Of a stretch of 64,000 nt of DNA, positions 26,013-34,397 are shown one piece after another. Position numbers and translations under genes: made by a program. The number at the start of each line of letters is the position of its first letter. Positions within the stretch are counted from its first letter, which is position 1. The DNA comes from Erythrobacter sp. BLCC-B19 (GTDB taxonomy: Bacteria; Pseudomonadota; Alphaproteobacteria; Sphingomonadales; Sphingomonadaceae). Below the pieces are notes generated by a model, which worked only from the letters and a program-made list of their open reading frames with translations, searched no databases and was not told the DNA's origin. Where the stretch lies: NCBI RefSeq assembly GCF_028621955.1, contig NZ_CP117516.1:124001-188000 (forward strand), written 5' to 3'.

Positions 26013-27310
26013 CAGGAATTCGCCATGAACGAGAGAGGATCATCGAAGATGCGCGGGTCGGCAGCGGGGCCAGCCAGCCGGCGGCACAGGGCGTATTTGG
26101 CGGCGGACTGGGCCGCGCTCATCGGCGAGGCCGGGCTGCCGAGATTGACGGGGATCGTGCGTTCGATCACGCCGCCATCGCGCCGCGTGACGACGAGCCG
26201 CTGCGGGGCCATCGCATTGCCATCGGGATTGTCGTCGAGCCGCACCACAACCGCGCCCGCCAGCCCAACCAGCTCGGGCGTGTGGAGCGCAGCGGCGTCG
26301 AACAGATCGGGGTCGATCACCCCGTCGCGCAGCATCAGCGGCGCGAGGATCGCGAGGCACAGCCGCGCATAGGCAGGGCTCATGTCTGCGCGATAAGGCC
26401 GCCCGACGAGGCGCTCGATCAGCGGCGGCGCGTAAAGTTCGATGCGCGCCACCTCGCCGAGCCGCAGACCTTCGCGATGCAGCGCCTCAAGCTCGCCGAG
26501 CGCGCCGTGGCTCGCCCTGCCCGAGGGGAACGGCTTGATCGCGACCTCGCTGATCCGCCAGACCTTGCCGAGATCGGCGGTGTAGCGCGACAGGTCGAGC
26601 GGCTCGATCAGGCGGGAATAGCCGAACGGGCCTTCGAGCACGTCATGCGGGCCGGTCATCCCGCCCTCGACCAGCGCGACCGCGGTGATCGCCGCGCGCG
26701 CGGCGTTAGCGATCTGGAGCGGGAGCGCGATCGAGGCCTCGACATGGGCTTGCATCGTCCCGCTGGCGAAGGAATAGGCAAGGCCCATCACGTCGGCATA
26801 GCGATCAGTCGGAATGTCGGTCAGCCGCGCTGCCGCCAGCGCCGCGCCGATCACGCCTGCGGTTGCCGGGCGGAAGAAGGCCATCGGCCCGGTGGCCGCA
26901 AGGCCCAGCCCGCTGGCGATATCGACCCCGACCGCCACCGCCGCAAGCACGTTCTCCTCGCCGATCCCGCCCCTGTCATGTGCCTGCGCCATCACCGCTG
27001 CGGTCACCGCCGAGAGCGCGTGAACCACTGCGCCTTCATGGACGGCATCCCATTCGAGGCAATGGATCGCAAAGCCATTGAAGAAGGCGGCCGAGGCGGC
27101 AGGTGCCTCCCCGCCGCACAGCAGACGCGCATGGGGATCGGTGCCGAGCGCTCGGACGGCGTATTTCAGCTTCTGCGCCTCGGGCGACTGCGCTCCGGCC
27201 GCGCCGCTTGCCAGCGTGTCGGCGATCAGCCGCACGGTATCGGCGCGCACGCTGGCGGGCAGCCGGTGGTCGGCAGCGGCGAAATCGAGGATGGCGCGGG
27301 TCGCTTTCAC
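26012..27310 (-). CDS. MmgE/PrpD-family protein (copy 2 in operon)
   Basis: 432-aa protein of the MmgE/PrpD family, which includes 2-methylcitrate dehydratase, cis-aconitate decarboxylase and epimerases. Family features are the helical N-terminal segment (TRAILDFAAADHRLPASVRADTVRLIADTLA in pattern), FFNGFAIHCLEWDAVHEGAVVHALSAV, and KPFPSGRASHGAL. The Cys-His style active-site layout of PrpD is suggested but not provable by eye. GTG 27310 overlaps the partner's stop (GTGA). The two MmgE/PrpD copies are adjacent and diverged, so they may form a heteromer or act on sequential intermediates. Confidence 0.8.
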   Translation of the reverse strand: MKATRAILDFAAADHRLPASVRADTVRLIADTLASGAAGAQSPEAQKLKYAVRALGTDPHARLLCGGEAPAASAAFFNGFAIHCLEWDAVHEGAVVHALSAVTAAVMAQAHDRGGIGEENVLAAVAVGVDIASGLGLAATGPMAFFRPATAGVIGAALAAARLTDIPTDRYADVMGLAYSFASGTMQAHVEASIALPLQIANAARAAITAVALVEGGMTGPHDVLEGPFGYSRLIEPLDLSRYTADLGKVWRISEVAIKPFPSGRASHGALGELEALHREGLRLGEVARIELYAPPLIERLVGRPYRADMSPAYARLCLAILAPLMLRDGVIDPDLFDAAALHTPELVGLAGAVVVRLDDNPDGNAMAPQRLVVTRRDGGVIERTIPVNLGSPASPMSAAQSAAKYALCRRLAGPAADPRIFDDPLSFMANS

Positions 27311-28536
27311 CGGATCCAGTCCTCCAGCAGCGCGTCGATCGCCGCGCCGTCATCGCCCTCCAGCGCAAGCCGCACCGCGCGCTCCGCCTCGCCCGCCGCC
27401 AGACCGCCCCAGCGCGCGAGGCTGTGCATCTTGGCGACGATGTGCGCCTCGCTGACCGGCCTTTCGGGATCGCCCAGCGTGTCGACCAGTTCCAGCCCGT
27501 TGACCCGCGCGCCGAAATGGGCGGGGTAGCGGGCGGTGAAGGTGGAGTCTTCGGTAACGCTCACCTGTGCGCGCAAGGGGGCAAGCGTGGCGATGGCTTC
27601 AGGCGTAAAGTCTTGCGGTTCGGCCTTGCGCCCGTCGGCCACCACCGCAACCGCGTGCTGGAGCGAGAACTTCGCCTCGAGTTCGGTTTGCGGGTCGGGC
27701 CGGTCGCAGAAGGTCAGCGCGTCGGCATAGGTTTCGACCGTGAAGGGGGCATCGAGCCGGCCTTGCGCGCGCAGTTCCATCGCCGCGTCGATCGCGGGAT
27801 GGGCGTGGCGGCAGGCGGCAAAGGGCTTGAAGCTGACAGCATGGATCAGCCAGTCCTCGTCCCCGCCCCCCAGTGTGCCGGGCACCTGCGTCATCGCCGC
27901 GAACAGGCCTTGCGGCCCTTCGAGCAATTCGAGCGGCCCGGTCGCGCCGTAGTGGACGTGCAGCGCCGCATCGCGCCCGGTGCGCACCGCGTGGTGGATG
28001 TGCCACTGCTTGGTCAACACGCCGGGCGCATGGCGCATATGCCACAACCCGCCCGCGACCGATCCGGCATTGGCGAGCGCATGGGCGTACTCGACCTGCG
28101 CAAAACCGATCAGCGAGCCGAACGCCGCCGCTGCACCAAAACCGCCCATGGTCGCGGTCGGGTGCCAGCGGGCGTAGTGGTGGGCATCCATCGCTACCCC
28201 TATCGCGATCATCGCCTCGTAACCGCGCACCGCCGCATCGAGCCGCGCCTCCATGGGGGCGCTCGCCATGCTGAGCGCTGCGGGCCACACCACCGGGCCG
28301 GGATGAAGCAATGCCGCGCGGTGGACATCGTCCATCTCCAGCACGTTGCCGAGGTAGGTCGCTCGCTCCCAGCCATTGAAGGAAATCGTCGCCCCAAGCG
28401 CCGCCGCCTCGGTGCCGCGCGCGCCCGCCACGCAGGCCAGCCAGTCGAGCAGGTGCAACCGCGCACGCTGACGCTCGCCTTTTGTCACAGGGCGCGCTAA
28501 CCTTGCGCCAAGCATGGTCAGGAGCGGGCTGGTCAT
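27307..28536 (-). CDS. MmgE/PrpD-family protein (copy 1 in operon)
   Basis: 409-aa MmgE/PrpD-family protein, first gene of the leftward ten-gene operon. It has LHLLDWLACVAGARGTEAAALG, GNVLEMDDVHRAALLHPGPVVWPAAL and VSFKPFAACRHAHPAIDAAMEL, which match the family's substrate-binding blocks. I use ATG 28536; an upstream frame to 28602 runs into the divergent regulator. No TTGTCCGGACAA copy precedes it, unlike other operons of the island. It is divergent from the GntR regulator by only 41 bp. Confidence 0.8.
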   Translation of the reverse strand: MTSPLLTMLGARLARPVTKGERQRARLHLLDWLACVAGARGTEAAALGATISFNGWERATYLGNVLEMDDVHRAALLHPGPVVWPAALSMASAPMEARLDAAVRGYEAMIAIGVAMDAHHYARWHPTATMGGFGAAAAFGSLIGFAQVEYAHALANAGSVAGGLWHMRHAPGVLTKQWHIHHAVRTGRDAALHVHYGATGPLELLEGPQGLFAAMTQVPGTLGGGDEDWLIHAVSFKPFAACRHAHPAIDAAMELRAQGRLDAPFTVETYADALTFCDRPDPQTELEAKFSLQHAVAVVADGRKAEPQDFTPEAIATLAPLRAQVSVTEDSTFTARYPAHFGARVNGLELVDTLGDPERPVSEAHIVAKMHSLARWGGLAAGEAERAVRLALEGDDGAAIDALLEDWIR

Positions 28537-28577
28537 CACACGCTCGCCGCCTGCCCGGGAGAGATTTGGAGCATAGT

Positions 28578-29333
28578 TTGGCAACTGAAGCCACCGAGGC
28601 AAAGACGCAGCGTCTGCCGCGCTATCTGCAACTGGCAGGCGAACTGCGCGAGGCGATTCTGAAGGGCGAGTTCGCAGGCGGACGGCAGTTTCCGACCGAA
28701 ACGGTGTTGTGCGCCCGATACGATGTCAGCCGCTACACCATCCGCGAGGCGCTGCGCCGGCTCGAGGCGGAAGGCCTGATCCAGCGGCGGCGCGGTTCGG
28801 GCACCACGGTGCAGCCTGCCGCGGCGCGGGGCGGTGCGCTGCACCAGCCGCTCTCCAACGTCGGCGAACTCTTGCAATATGCCCGCGACAGCGAGGTGGT
28901 GTATGAGCGGCAGGGCCACGGCCCGCTGCCGGCCGAAGTCGCGGTGCAGCTGGCCGAGCCGACGGGTGGCGAATGGACGGTCTTTCGCGGGGTGCGTCGC
29001 CACGCCGGCGATGCCCCGCCGATTGCGGCCACTGCGGCCTATTTCCATGAAATGCTCGGCGAGGCGGTCGACGCGCTCGATCTGGGCGCGGGGACGCTGT
29101 TCAGCCAGATCGAGCAGCTTGCCGGTGTGCAGATCGGCAAGGTGACGCAAGACATTCAGGCGATTGCTGCGGACGCGGCCATGGCCGCCGCGCTCGAAGT
29201 CGAGGAAGGCAGCCCGGTGCTGCGCATCCTGCGCTGCTATTTCGATCCGAAGGGACGGATCTTCGAGATCTCGGTCAGCCACCACCCCGGTGACCGCTTC
29301 GCCTACGCGATGCATATCGACGTCGAGGCCTGA
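28578..29333 (+). CDS. GntR/HutC-family repressor, probable master regulator of the island
   Basis: 251-aa regulator. The N-terminal GntR winged helix covers about residues 10-80 (PRYLQLAGELREAILKGEF in pattern; FPTETVLCARYDVSRYTIREALRRLEAEGLI; RRRGSGTTV). The C-terminal half (about 95-245) is a UTRA ligand domain of the HutC type. The start is TTG 28578, preceded by GGAG six bases upstream; a long 5' extension is not protein-like. It is the only GntR-type regulator in the window and lies in the middle of a set of palindromic TTGTCCGGACAA sites, so it is the best candidate to bind them. That link is inference. Confidence 0.88.
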   Translation: MATEATEAKTQRLPRYLQLAGELREAILKGEFAGGRQFPTETVLCARYDVSRYTIREALRRLEAEGLIQRRRGSGTTVQPAAARGGALHQPLSNVGELLQYARDSEVVYERQGHGPLPAEVAVQLAEPTGGEWTVFRGVRRHAGDAPPIAATAAYFHEMLGEAVDALDLGAGTLFSQIEQLAGVQIGKVTQDIQAIAADAAMAAALEVEEGSPVLRILRCYFDPKGRIFEISVSHHPGDRFAYAMHIDVEA

Positions 29334-29341
29334 AGCGGGGA

Positions 29342-30442
29342 TCACGCGCCGCCGTCTCCCAATCCCGGCACCCGGCCCGGCGTCCACGCCTCACCGGCAA
29401 AACGGATCGCTGGCGCGATGAAGCTGCCCCCCGCAGCGCCTGTCACCAGCAAGCCGCGCTCAGCCACGTGCGGCGCGTCGAATGCCTCGCGGAAATCGAG
29501 CACCGGAGCAAAGGCGACGTCCTTGTCGGCGAACCATTCCTCCCACTCGCCGCGGGTGCGGGTTGCGAAGGTTTCAGAGAGGAAGGCGATCAGTTCGCCC
29601 TGCTCACCCGCTGGTGCATCGGCCAGCGGATAGAGATCCTCGCGTTCGAGCGCGCCCAGCAGGTTGCGTGCAAATTTCAACTCGCGCCCGCCGAGCACCA
29701 CGTGCTTGCCATCGGCGGTGGCATAGACGTGATAGAAGGCCGCCCCGCCGAGACTGCGCTGCTGCGCCGAGCGCGGGGATGGCCCGCCCGCGATCGCGCT
29801 GCCGGCGATATGCGCGCACCACGGCAGCATGGAATCGAACATCGCGCAGTCGATATAGGCACCCTCGCCTGTCCGTTCGCGCCCGACCAGCGCCATCAGC
29901 ACTGCCGACAATCCGGTGAGGCCCGCGGCGAGATCGGCGCTCGGCGCGCCGGGCACCACCGGCGTCCCGTCAGCCCCATCATTGACGGCAAGGAAACCGG
30001 CGAGCGCCTGCACCGCCATGTCATGCGCCGGATGATGCGAGAGTGCCCCGTCCTGCCCGAAGGCCGAGATCGAGCAATAGACGATGTCCGGGCGGATCGC
30101 CCTGACGCTTTCGTAATCGAACCCCAGCCGTGCCATCACGCCGGGCCGGAAGCTTTCGACAAAGACATCGGCGCCGGCGACCAATTCGCGCAAGCTGGCC
30201 TTGCCCGCCTCGCTCTTGAGATCGAGCACGACGCTCTGCTTGCCGCGATTGAGATTGGCAAACCACACCGAATGGCGCGCGCCGTCATAGGTAGCAAAGG
30301 GCGCCTGCTCGCGCGCCGGATCGCCCGCCGCCGGTTCCACCTTGATCACCTCGGCGCCGTGATCGGCCATCATCACCGTCAGCATCGGCCCCGGCAGGAA
30401 CTGCGAGAGGTCGATAACCCGGATGCCGCTCAGCTTGCCCAT
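29342..30442 (-). CDS. CaiB/BaiF family III CoA-transferase (1)
   Basis: 366-aa CoA-transferase that moves CoA between acyl-CoA and a free acid. The N-terminus GIRVIDLSQFLPGPMLTVMMADHGAEVIKVEPAAGDPAR is classic for the family, as is NRGKQSVVLDLKSEAG and ADVFVESFRPGVMARLGFDY. It is last in the operon starting at 34266 and converges on GntR with an 8-bp gap. Three family members in one locus suggest several CoA-activation steps; substrate not assignable. Confidence 0.88.
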   Translation of the reverse strand: MGKLSGIRVIDLSQFLPGPMLTVMMADHGAEVIKVEPAAGDPAREQAPFATYDGARHSVWFANLNRGKQSVVLDLKSEAGKASLRELVAGADVFVESFRPGVMARLGFDYESVRAIRPDIVYCSISAFGQDGALSHHPAHDMAVQALAGFLAVNDGADGTPVVPGAPSADLAAGLTGLSAVLMALVGRERTGEGAYIDCAMFDSMLPWCAHIAGSAIAGGPSPRSAQQRSLGGAAFYHVYATADGKHVVLGGRELKFARNLLGALEREDLYPLADAPAGEQGELIAFLSETFATRTRGEWEEWFADKDVAFAPVLDFREAFDAPHVAERGLLVTGAAGGSFIAPAIRFAGEAWTPGRVPGLGDGGA

Positions 30443-30469
30443 GGTGCTGCCTTCCCTCCCCCGCGCGCG

Positions 30470-31699
30470 TCAGACGATGCCGGCGGCGCGCAGGCGGGCG
30501 ATCTCGTCCGGATCATAGCCGAGGCCTGCGAGAATATCGTCGCTGTCCGCCCCCAGCAGCGGCGCCGCGCGGTTGGGCAAGCGCTTGCCGTCGAACTTGA
30601 TCGGGCTCCTCAGCACCTTGAGCGCGGGCGCATCGGGATGGGCGATGGTGTCGCGCATGCCAATTTCCTCAAGCCAGGGATTGTCGAGCGCTGCGCCCAG
30701 CTGGTTCACCGGGGCGACCGGCACGTGTCCACCGAGCAACTCCTGCCAATAGGACATTGGCTGCTGCGCGAACTCGGCATCGAGCGTTTCGGTCAAGGCC
30801 TCGCGGTTGGCGAGCCTGTCGGCATTGGTGGCAAAGCGCGGATCGGCGGCGAGATCCTCGCGCCCGATGCGGGTGAGGAGGATGTCCCAGAATTTTGGCA
30901 GCTGGCACATCACGAACATCCAGCCGTCGGCGGCGCGGAACATCTGGCTGGGGGTGGCGGTGGGATGGGCGCTGCGCGGGGTGCGCTGTGTTTCGTCACC
31001 ATTGTTCATGTACCACAGCGCCGGATAGCTCGTCTGGTGGACAGCGGCGGAGAGCAGGTCGGTATCGACATCGCGCCCTCTGCCGCTGCGCTGCGCATCG
31101 ACCAGCGCGCCGAGCAGACCGATGCAGAAGATCGTGCCGGTGATGAAATCGACCATCGACAGGCCCATGCGCTGCGGGTCGCCGCCGGGCTCGCCGGTGA
31201 GCTGGCAATAGCCGGCCTCGGCCTGCATCAGGTAGTCATAGCCCGGCCACTTGGCGCGCGCGTTGTCGCGGCCATAGGCGGACAGATGGGCACACACGAT
31301 CGCCGGGTTGATCGTGCCGAGCGCGGCGTAATCGAGCCCAAGACGCGCGGGCAGATCGCCGCGCATATTGTTGGCCACAGCATGGCTTTCGCCCACCAGC
31401 CGATGCAGCACTTCCTGCCCGCCATCTGTCCCCAGATCGAGCGTCAACGACCGCTTGTTGAGATTGAAGGCCTGAAAATAGACGCTTTCGCCCGGCCGCA
31501 GGAAATGCGGCCCGACCGCGCGCGCGGTGTCTCCGCCGCCGCGCCGCTGGCCATCGGGACCAGGCTTGCCGGGCGGTTCGATCTTGATCACCTCCGCGCC
31601 CATCTGGGCAAGGAACATTGTCCCGTATGGCCCCGCGCCATATTGCTCGGCGCTGATGATCCGGAAGCCCCGGAGCGGAAGATCGGTTGCCGGTTCCAT
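30470..31699 (-). CDS. CaiB/BaiF family III CoA-transferase (2)
   Basis: 409-aa family III CoA-transferase. It opens with LRGFRIISAEQYGAGPYGTMFLAQMGAEVIKIEPPG, and the nucleotide-like segment NLNKRSLTLDLGTDGGQEVLHRLV follows. The middle has GYDYLMQAEAGYCQLTGEPGGDPQRMGLS in pattern. I use ATG 31699; the longer frame to 31789 lies inside the acyl-CoA dehydrogenase. It is only distantly similar to its neighbour, so they probably act on different acids. Confidence 0.88.
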   Translation of the reverse strand: MEPATDLPLRGFRIISAEQYGAGPYGTMFLAQMGAEVIKIEPPGKPGPDGQRRGGGDTARAVGPHFLRPGESVYFQAFNLNKRSLTLDLGTDGGQEVLHRLVGESHAVANNMRGDLPARLGLDYAALGTINPAIVCAHLSAYGRDNARAKWPGYDYLMQAEAGYCQLTGEPGGDPQRMGLSMVDFITGTIFCIGLLGALVDAQRSGRGRDVDTDLLSAAVHQTSYPALWYMNNGDETQRTPRSAHPTATPSQMFRAADGWMFVMCQLPKFWDILLTRIGREDLAADPRFATNADRLANREALTETLDAEFAQQPMSYWQELLGGHVPVAPVNQLGAALDNPWLEEIGMRDTIAHPDAPALKVLRSPIKFDGKRLPNRAAPLLGADSDDILAGLGYDPDEIARLRAAGIV

Positions 31700-31713
31700 C
31701 GCGCGCCGCCCGC

Positions 31714-32901
31714 TCAGGCCGGGTTTTCCTTGAGGTGCTGCCGGGCGATGATCATGCGCTGCATTTCGTTGGTCCCCTCGCCGATGCACATCAGCATGCT
31801 GTCGCGATAATAGCGTTCGATGTCGTATTCCTTGGAATAGGAATAGCCGCCGTAGATACGCATCGCCTCCTGGCTGTTTTCCACCGCAGCCTCGCTGGCG
31901 AAATACTTGGCCATGCCCGCTTCCTTGTCGCAGCGTTCGCCGCGGTCATAGGCTTCCGAGGCATCGAGCGTCAGCAACCGCGCGGCGCGTGCGCGGGTGA
32001 CCATCTCGCCGAGCTTCAGCTGGATCGCCTGATGTTCGGCAATCGGCTTGCCCATCGTATGACGCTGCTGGGCATATTCGGTGGCGAGCCGGAGGCTGCC
32101 CTCGGCCAGACCGACCCCGCGCGCTGCGACGTTGATGCGACCCAGCTCCAGTCCGCCGGTGGCTTGGAAGAAGCCCTGCCCCTCCACTCCGCCGATCAGC
32201 TGGTCGGCCGGTATGCGATAGTCCTCCATGATCAGCTCGGCGCTGTCGATCGACTTGTAGCCCAGCTTGTCGAACTTCTTGCCGGTGGAAAGCCCGTCGC
32301 GCTTGTCGGCGATGAACAGGCTCATGCCCTTGTAGCGCGGCTCGGCCGCCGGATCGGTCTTGGCCAGCAGAGCGAAGCACTGGCCATTCAGGGCGTTGGA
32401 AATCCAGGTCTTGGTGCCGTTGAGGATGTAATCCCCGTTCGCATCCTTCCGCGCGACGGTGCGGATCGCCTGCAGATCCGTGCCGGCATTGGGCTCGGTC
32501 AGGGCCAGCCCGCCGCGAATCTCGCCCGACGCGAACTTGGGGAGCCACTTGGCCTTCTGCTGGGCGGTGCCGAAGCGTTCGACCGCCGCGGCCATGATGA
32601 GGTGCGAATTGAAAATGCCGGTGATCGCCATCCAGTAGCTGGAAATGCGCATCACGATCTTGGCATAGGTCGTCGCGGGCAGGCCCAGCCCGCCATATTC
32701 CTGCCCGATCGTGGCGCCGAACAGGCCCATCTCGGCCATCTGGTCGACCAGTTCGGCAGGCCACAGATCATTGTGATCGTGATGCTTGACCACAGGAATC
32801 ACCTCGCGTTCGAGCCAGCGGTCGATCGCGTCCATGAAGGCGCGCTCCTCTTCGGGCTCGATGCTGCGGATCTGGTTCGCGATTACTGCGGCAGTGGCCA
32901 T
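31714..32901 (-). CDS. Acyl-CoA dehydrogenase
   Basis: 395-aa flavoprotein that introduces a double bond alpha,beta to a CoA thioester. Family hallmarks are GGLALTEPNAGTDLQA, the substrate-binding segment in the middle, QLKLGEMVTRARAARLL, and the C-terminal YGGYSYSKEYDIERYYRD with its catalytic-region Glu. IGEGTNEMQRMIIAR closes the FAD site. ATG 32901 has AAGGA upstream. It is followed by a MaoC hydratase and a CitE-like lyase, which gives a dehydrogenate-hydrate-cleave order. Confidence 0.92.
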   Translation of the reverse strand: MATAAVIANQIRSIEPEEERAFMDAIDRWLEREVIPVVKHHDHNDLWPAELVDQMAEMGLFGATIGQEYGGLGLPATTYAKIVMRISSYWMAITGIFNSHLIMAAAVERFGTAQQKAKWLPKFASGEIRGGLALTEPNAGTDLQAIRTVARKDANGDYILNGTKTWISNALNGQCFALLAKTDPAAEPRYKGMSLFIADKRDGLSTGKKFDKLGYKSIDSAELIMEDYRIPADQLIGGVEGQGFFQATGGLELGRINVAARGVGLAEGSLRLATEYAQQRHTMGKPIAEHQAIQLKLGEMVTRARAARLLTLDASEAYDRGERCDKEAGMAKYFASEAAVENSQEAMRIYGGYSYSKEYDIERYYRDSMLMCIGEGTNEMQRMIIARQHLKENPA

Positions 32902-32927
32902 GGCTATGATCCTTGCGGTCGGTCTGA

Positions 32928-33437
32928 TTACTTGTCGAGCGCGCCGAAGCCGCGCTTCCATACCAGCACGGTGCGCTTGTAATGGGCGACGATATCGCCG
33001 TGCTGGTTCATTGCGGTGGTCTTGAAGGTGACGATACCCTGCTCGGGACGGCTCGCGCTCTCGCGCTTTTCGAGCACCTCGCTCTCGCAATAGAGCGTGT
33101 CGCCGACGAACAACGGCTTCGTCATCCGCACCTCGTCCCAGCCAAGGTTGGCAATTGCCTTGCCGCTGGTGTCGGAGACGCTCATCCCGGTCATCAGTGC
33201 GATGGTGAGCGGGCTGACCACCAGCGGCTTGCCGAACTCGGTGTCCTTGGACAGCTCGTAATCAAAATGGGCCGGATGCGTGTTCATCGTCAGTAGCGTG
33301 AACCACACGTTGTCGGCATCGGTAATGGTGCGCCCAGGGCGGTGTTCGTAGATGTGGCCAACCACGAAATCCTCGAAATAGCGCCCCTGCACCTCGCGGA
33401 AGCGGCCGGAGGATACCTCGATGTACGAATCACGCAT
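32928..33437 (-). CDS. MaoC-family (hot-dog) hydratase
   Basis: 169-aa hot-dog fold protein resembling MaoC hydratases of the mesaconyl/itaconyl-CoA hydratase kind. The active-site segment reads GRTITDADNVWFTLLTMNTHPAHFD with the His and Asp expected for a hydratase. GKPLVVSPLTIALMTGMS follows as in family members. Start ATG 33437 has AGGAG upstream and overlaps the lyase stop by 8 bp. Likely hydrates the unsaturated acyl-CoA formed by the acyl-CoA dehydrogenase. Confidence 0.87.
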   Translation of the reverse strand: MRDSYIEVSSGRFREVQGRYFEDFVVGHIYEHRPGRTITDADNVWFTLLTMNTHPAHFDYELSKDTEFGKPLVVSPLTIALMTGMSVSDTSGKAIANLGWDEVRMTKPLFVGDTLYCESEVLEKRESASRPEQGIVTFKTTAMNQHGDIVAHYKRTVLVWKRGFGALDK

Positions 33438-34266
33438 TGCTGTGCTCCTGGTGGCGCGCCAGCAGCGCGCGGTAGCGGATGATGAAAGGCGCCTCGAGCA
33501 TCCGCCCGCGGAACCGGATCGCGCGCCCGCCGCCCGCCTCGTAGGCGGCAAGCGCCTCGCGCGCTTCGGCAAGCTCGGCCTCGGTCGGGAGGAAGGCGGT
33601 GTGGATCGCGGGCAGCTGCGCGGGATGGATCGCCGCCTTGGCGAAAAAGCCGATCGCGCGGGCGCGGGCGGCTTCGGCGGCAAGGCCTGTCTCGTCCTCG
33701 AGCCGGATGAAGGGCACGTCGATCGCAGGCTTCTTTGCTTCGGCGCAGGCGAGCAGCAGCAGCTGGCGCGCGGCGAGCAGCGGCTCCCAGGCCAGTTCGA
33801 CGCCCAGTTCGCCTGAAAAATCGCCCCCGCCGAACATCACCGCACCGACCTTCTCGTGCGACGCGATGGCCAGCGCATGGCGCAAGCCGCGCGGCGTCTC
33901 GATCAGCGGGATGAGTGGCGGGCACCTGTCACCCAGCGCGCCAGCGATGACCGCCAGATCGCCCGCTTCCTCGACCATCGGCACCAGCAGTGCCTCGGGC
34001 AGCGCGGGCGCATCGACCAGCGCGGCAAGGTCGCGGATCCCGGCCGCCGTGCGCACCGCGTTGATGCGGATACCCCAGCCTGCAGTCGCATCGGCCACCT
34101 GCCCAAGCGCAGCCGTGCGGGCGCTGTCCTTGTCGGCAGCGGCGACCGCATCCTCCAGATCGATCACCGTCAGCCCCGCCCCGGCGGCGCGCGCCTTGGC
34201 AAAGCGATCGGGCCGCGATCCGGGAACGAAGAGCAGGCTGGCAGCGACGAACACGATTGCTTCCAT
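33430..34266 (-). CDS. CitE/HpcH-HpaI-type lyase (malyl-/citramalyl-CoA-lyase-like)
   Basis: 278-aa TIM-barrel lyase. The start LLFVPGSRPDRFAKARAAGAGLTVIDLEDAV is the classic CitE-like N-terminus with the substrate Arg and the metal-ligand acidic region. LIPLIETPRGL and the GGGDFSGELG region supply the other acidic ligands. It would cleave a 3-hydroxy-type dicarboxyl-CoA into two shorter pieces, for example acetyl- or propionyl-CoA plus a 2-oxoacid. It is the first gene of its operon, 45-60 bp downstream of an operator copy. Confidence 0.85.
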   Translation of the reverse strand: MEAIVFVAASLLFVPGSRPDRFAKARAAGAGLTVIDLEDAVAAADKDSARTAALGQVADATAGWGIRINAVRTAAGIRDLAALVDAPALPEALLVPMVEEAGDLAVIAGALGDRCPPLIPLIETPRGLRHALAIASHEKVGAVMFGGGDFSGELGVELAWEPLLAARQLLLLACAEAKKPAIDVPFIRLEDETGLAAEAARARAIGFFAKAAIHPAQLPAIHTAFLPTEAELAEAREALAAYEAGGGRAIRFRGRMLEAPFIIRYRALLARHQEHSNA

Positions 34267-34311
34267 GGTCCTTTTGGCGTGGATTGCACCAGTCAGAATT
34301 GAGGCTTCACA

Positions 34312-34327
34312 ATTTGTCCGGACAAAT
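34312..34327. promoter_or_regulatory. Operator ATTTGTCCGGACAAAT (perfect 16-bp palindrome)
   Basis: The longest perfect copy of the TTGTCCGGACAA palindrome. It lies 46 bp upstream of the CitE-like gene (leftward). A second copy is centred 39 bp away at 34352-34365. Together they sit between divergent operons. Confidence 0.85.
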
Positions 34328-34351
34328 CTAAAGTCAAGGAGGAATTGTACG

Positions 34352-34365
34352 ATTGTCCGGACAAT
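34352..34365. promoter_or_regulatory. Operator ATTGTCCGGACAAT (perfect 14-bp palindrome)
   Basis: Second copy in this intergenic region, 33 bp upstream of the DUF1838-type gene. Likely controls the rightward operon; the pair may permit cooperative or loop binding. Confidence 0.85.
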
Positions 34366-34397
34366 TACCGATTATGCCGCTGGTTTGGAGGGAAATG

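Noticed and set aside
29468..31810. Long forward frame (780 aa) over the CoA-transferase genes
   Set aside because: Low-complexity GC shadow; the reverse strand has two clear CaiB/BaiF proteins.
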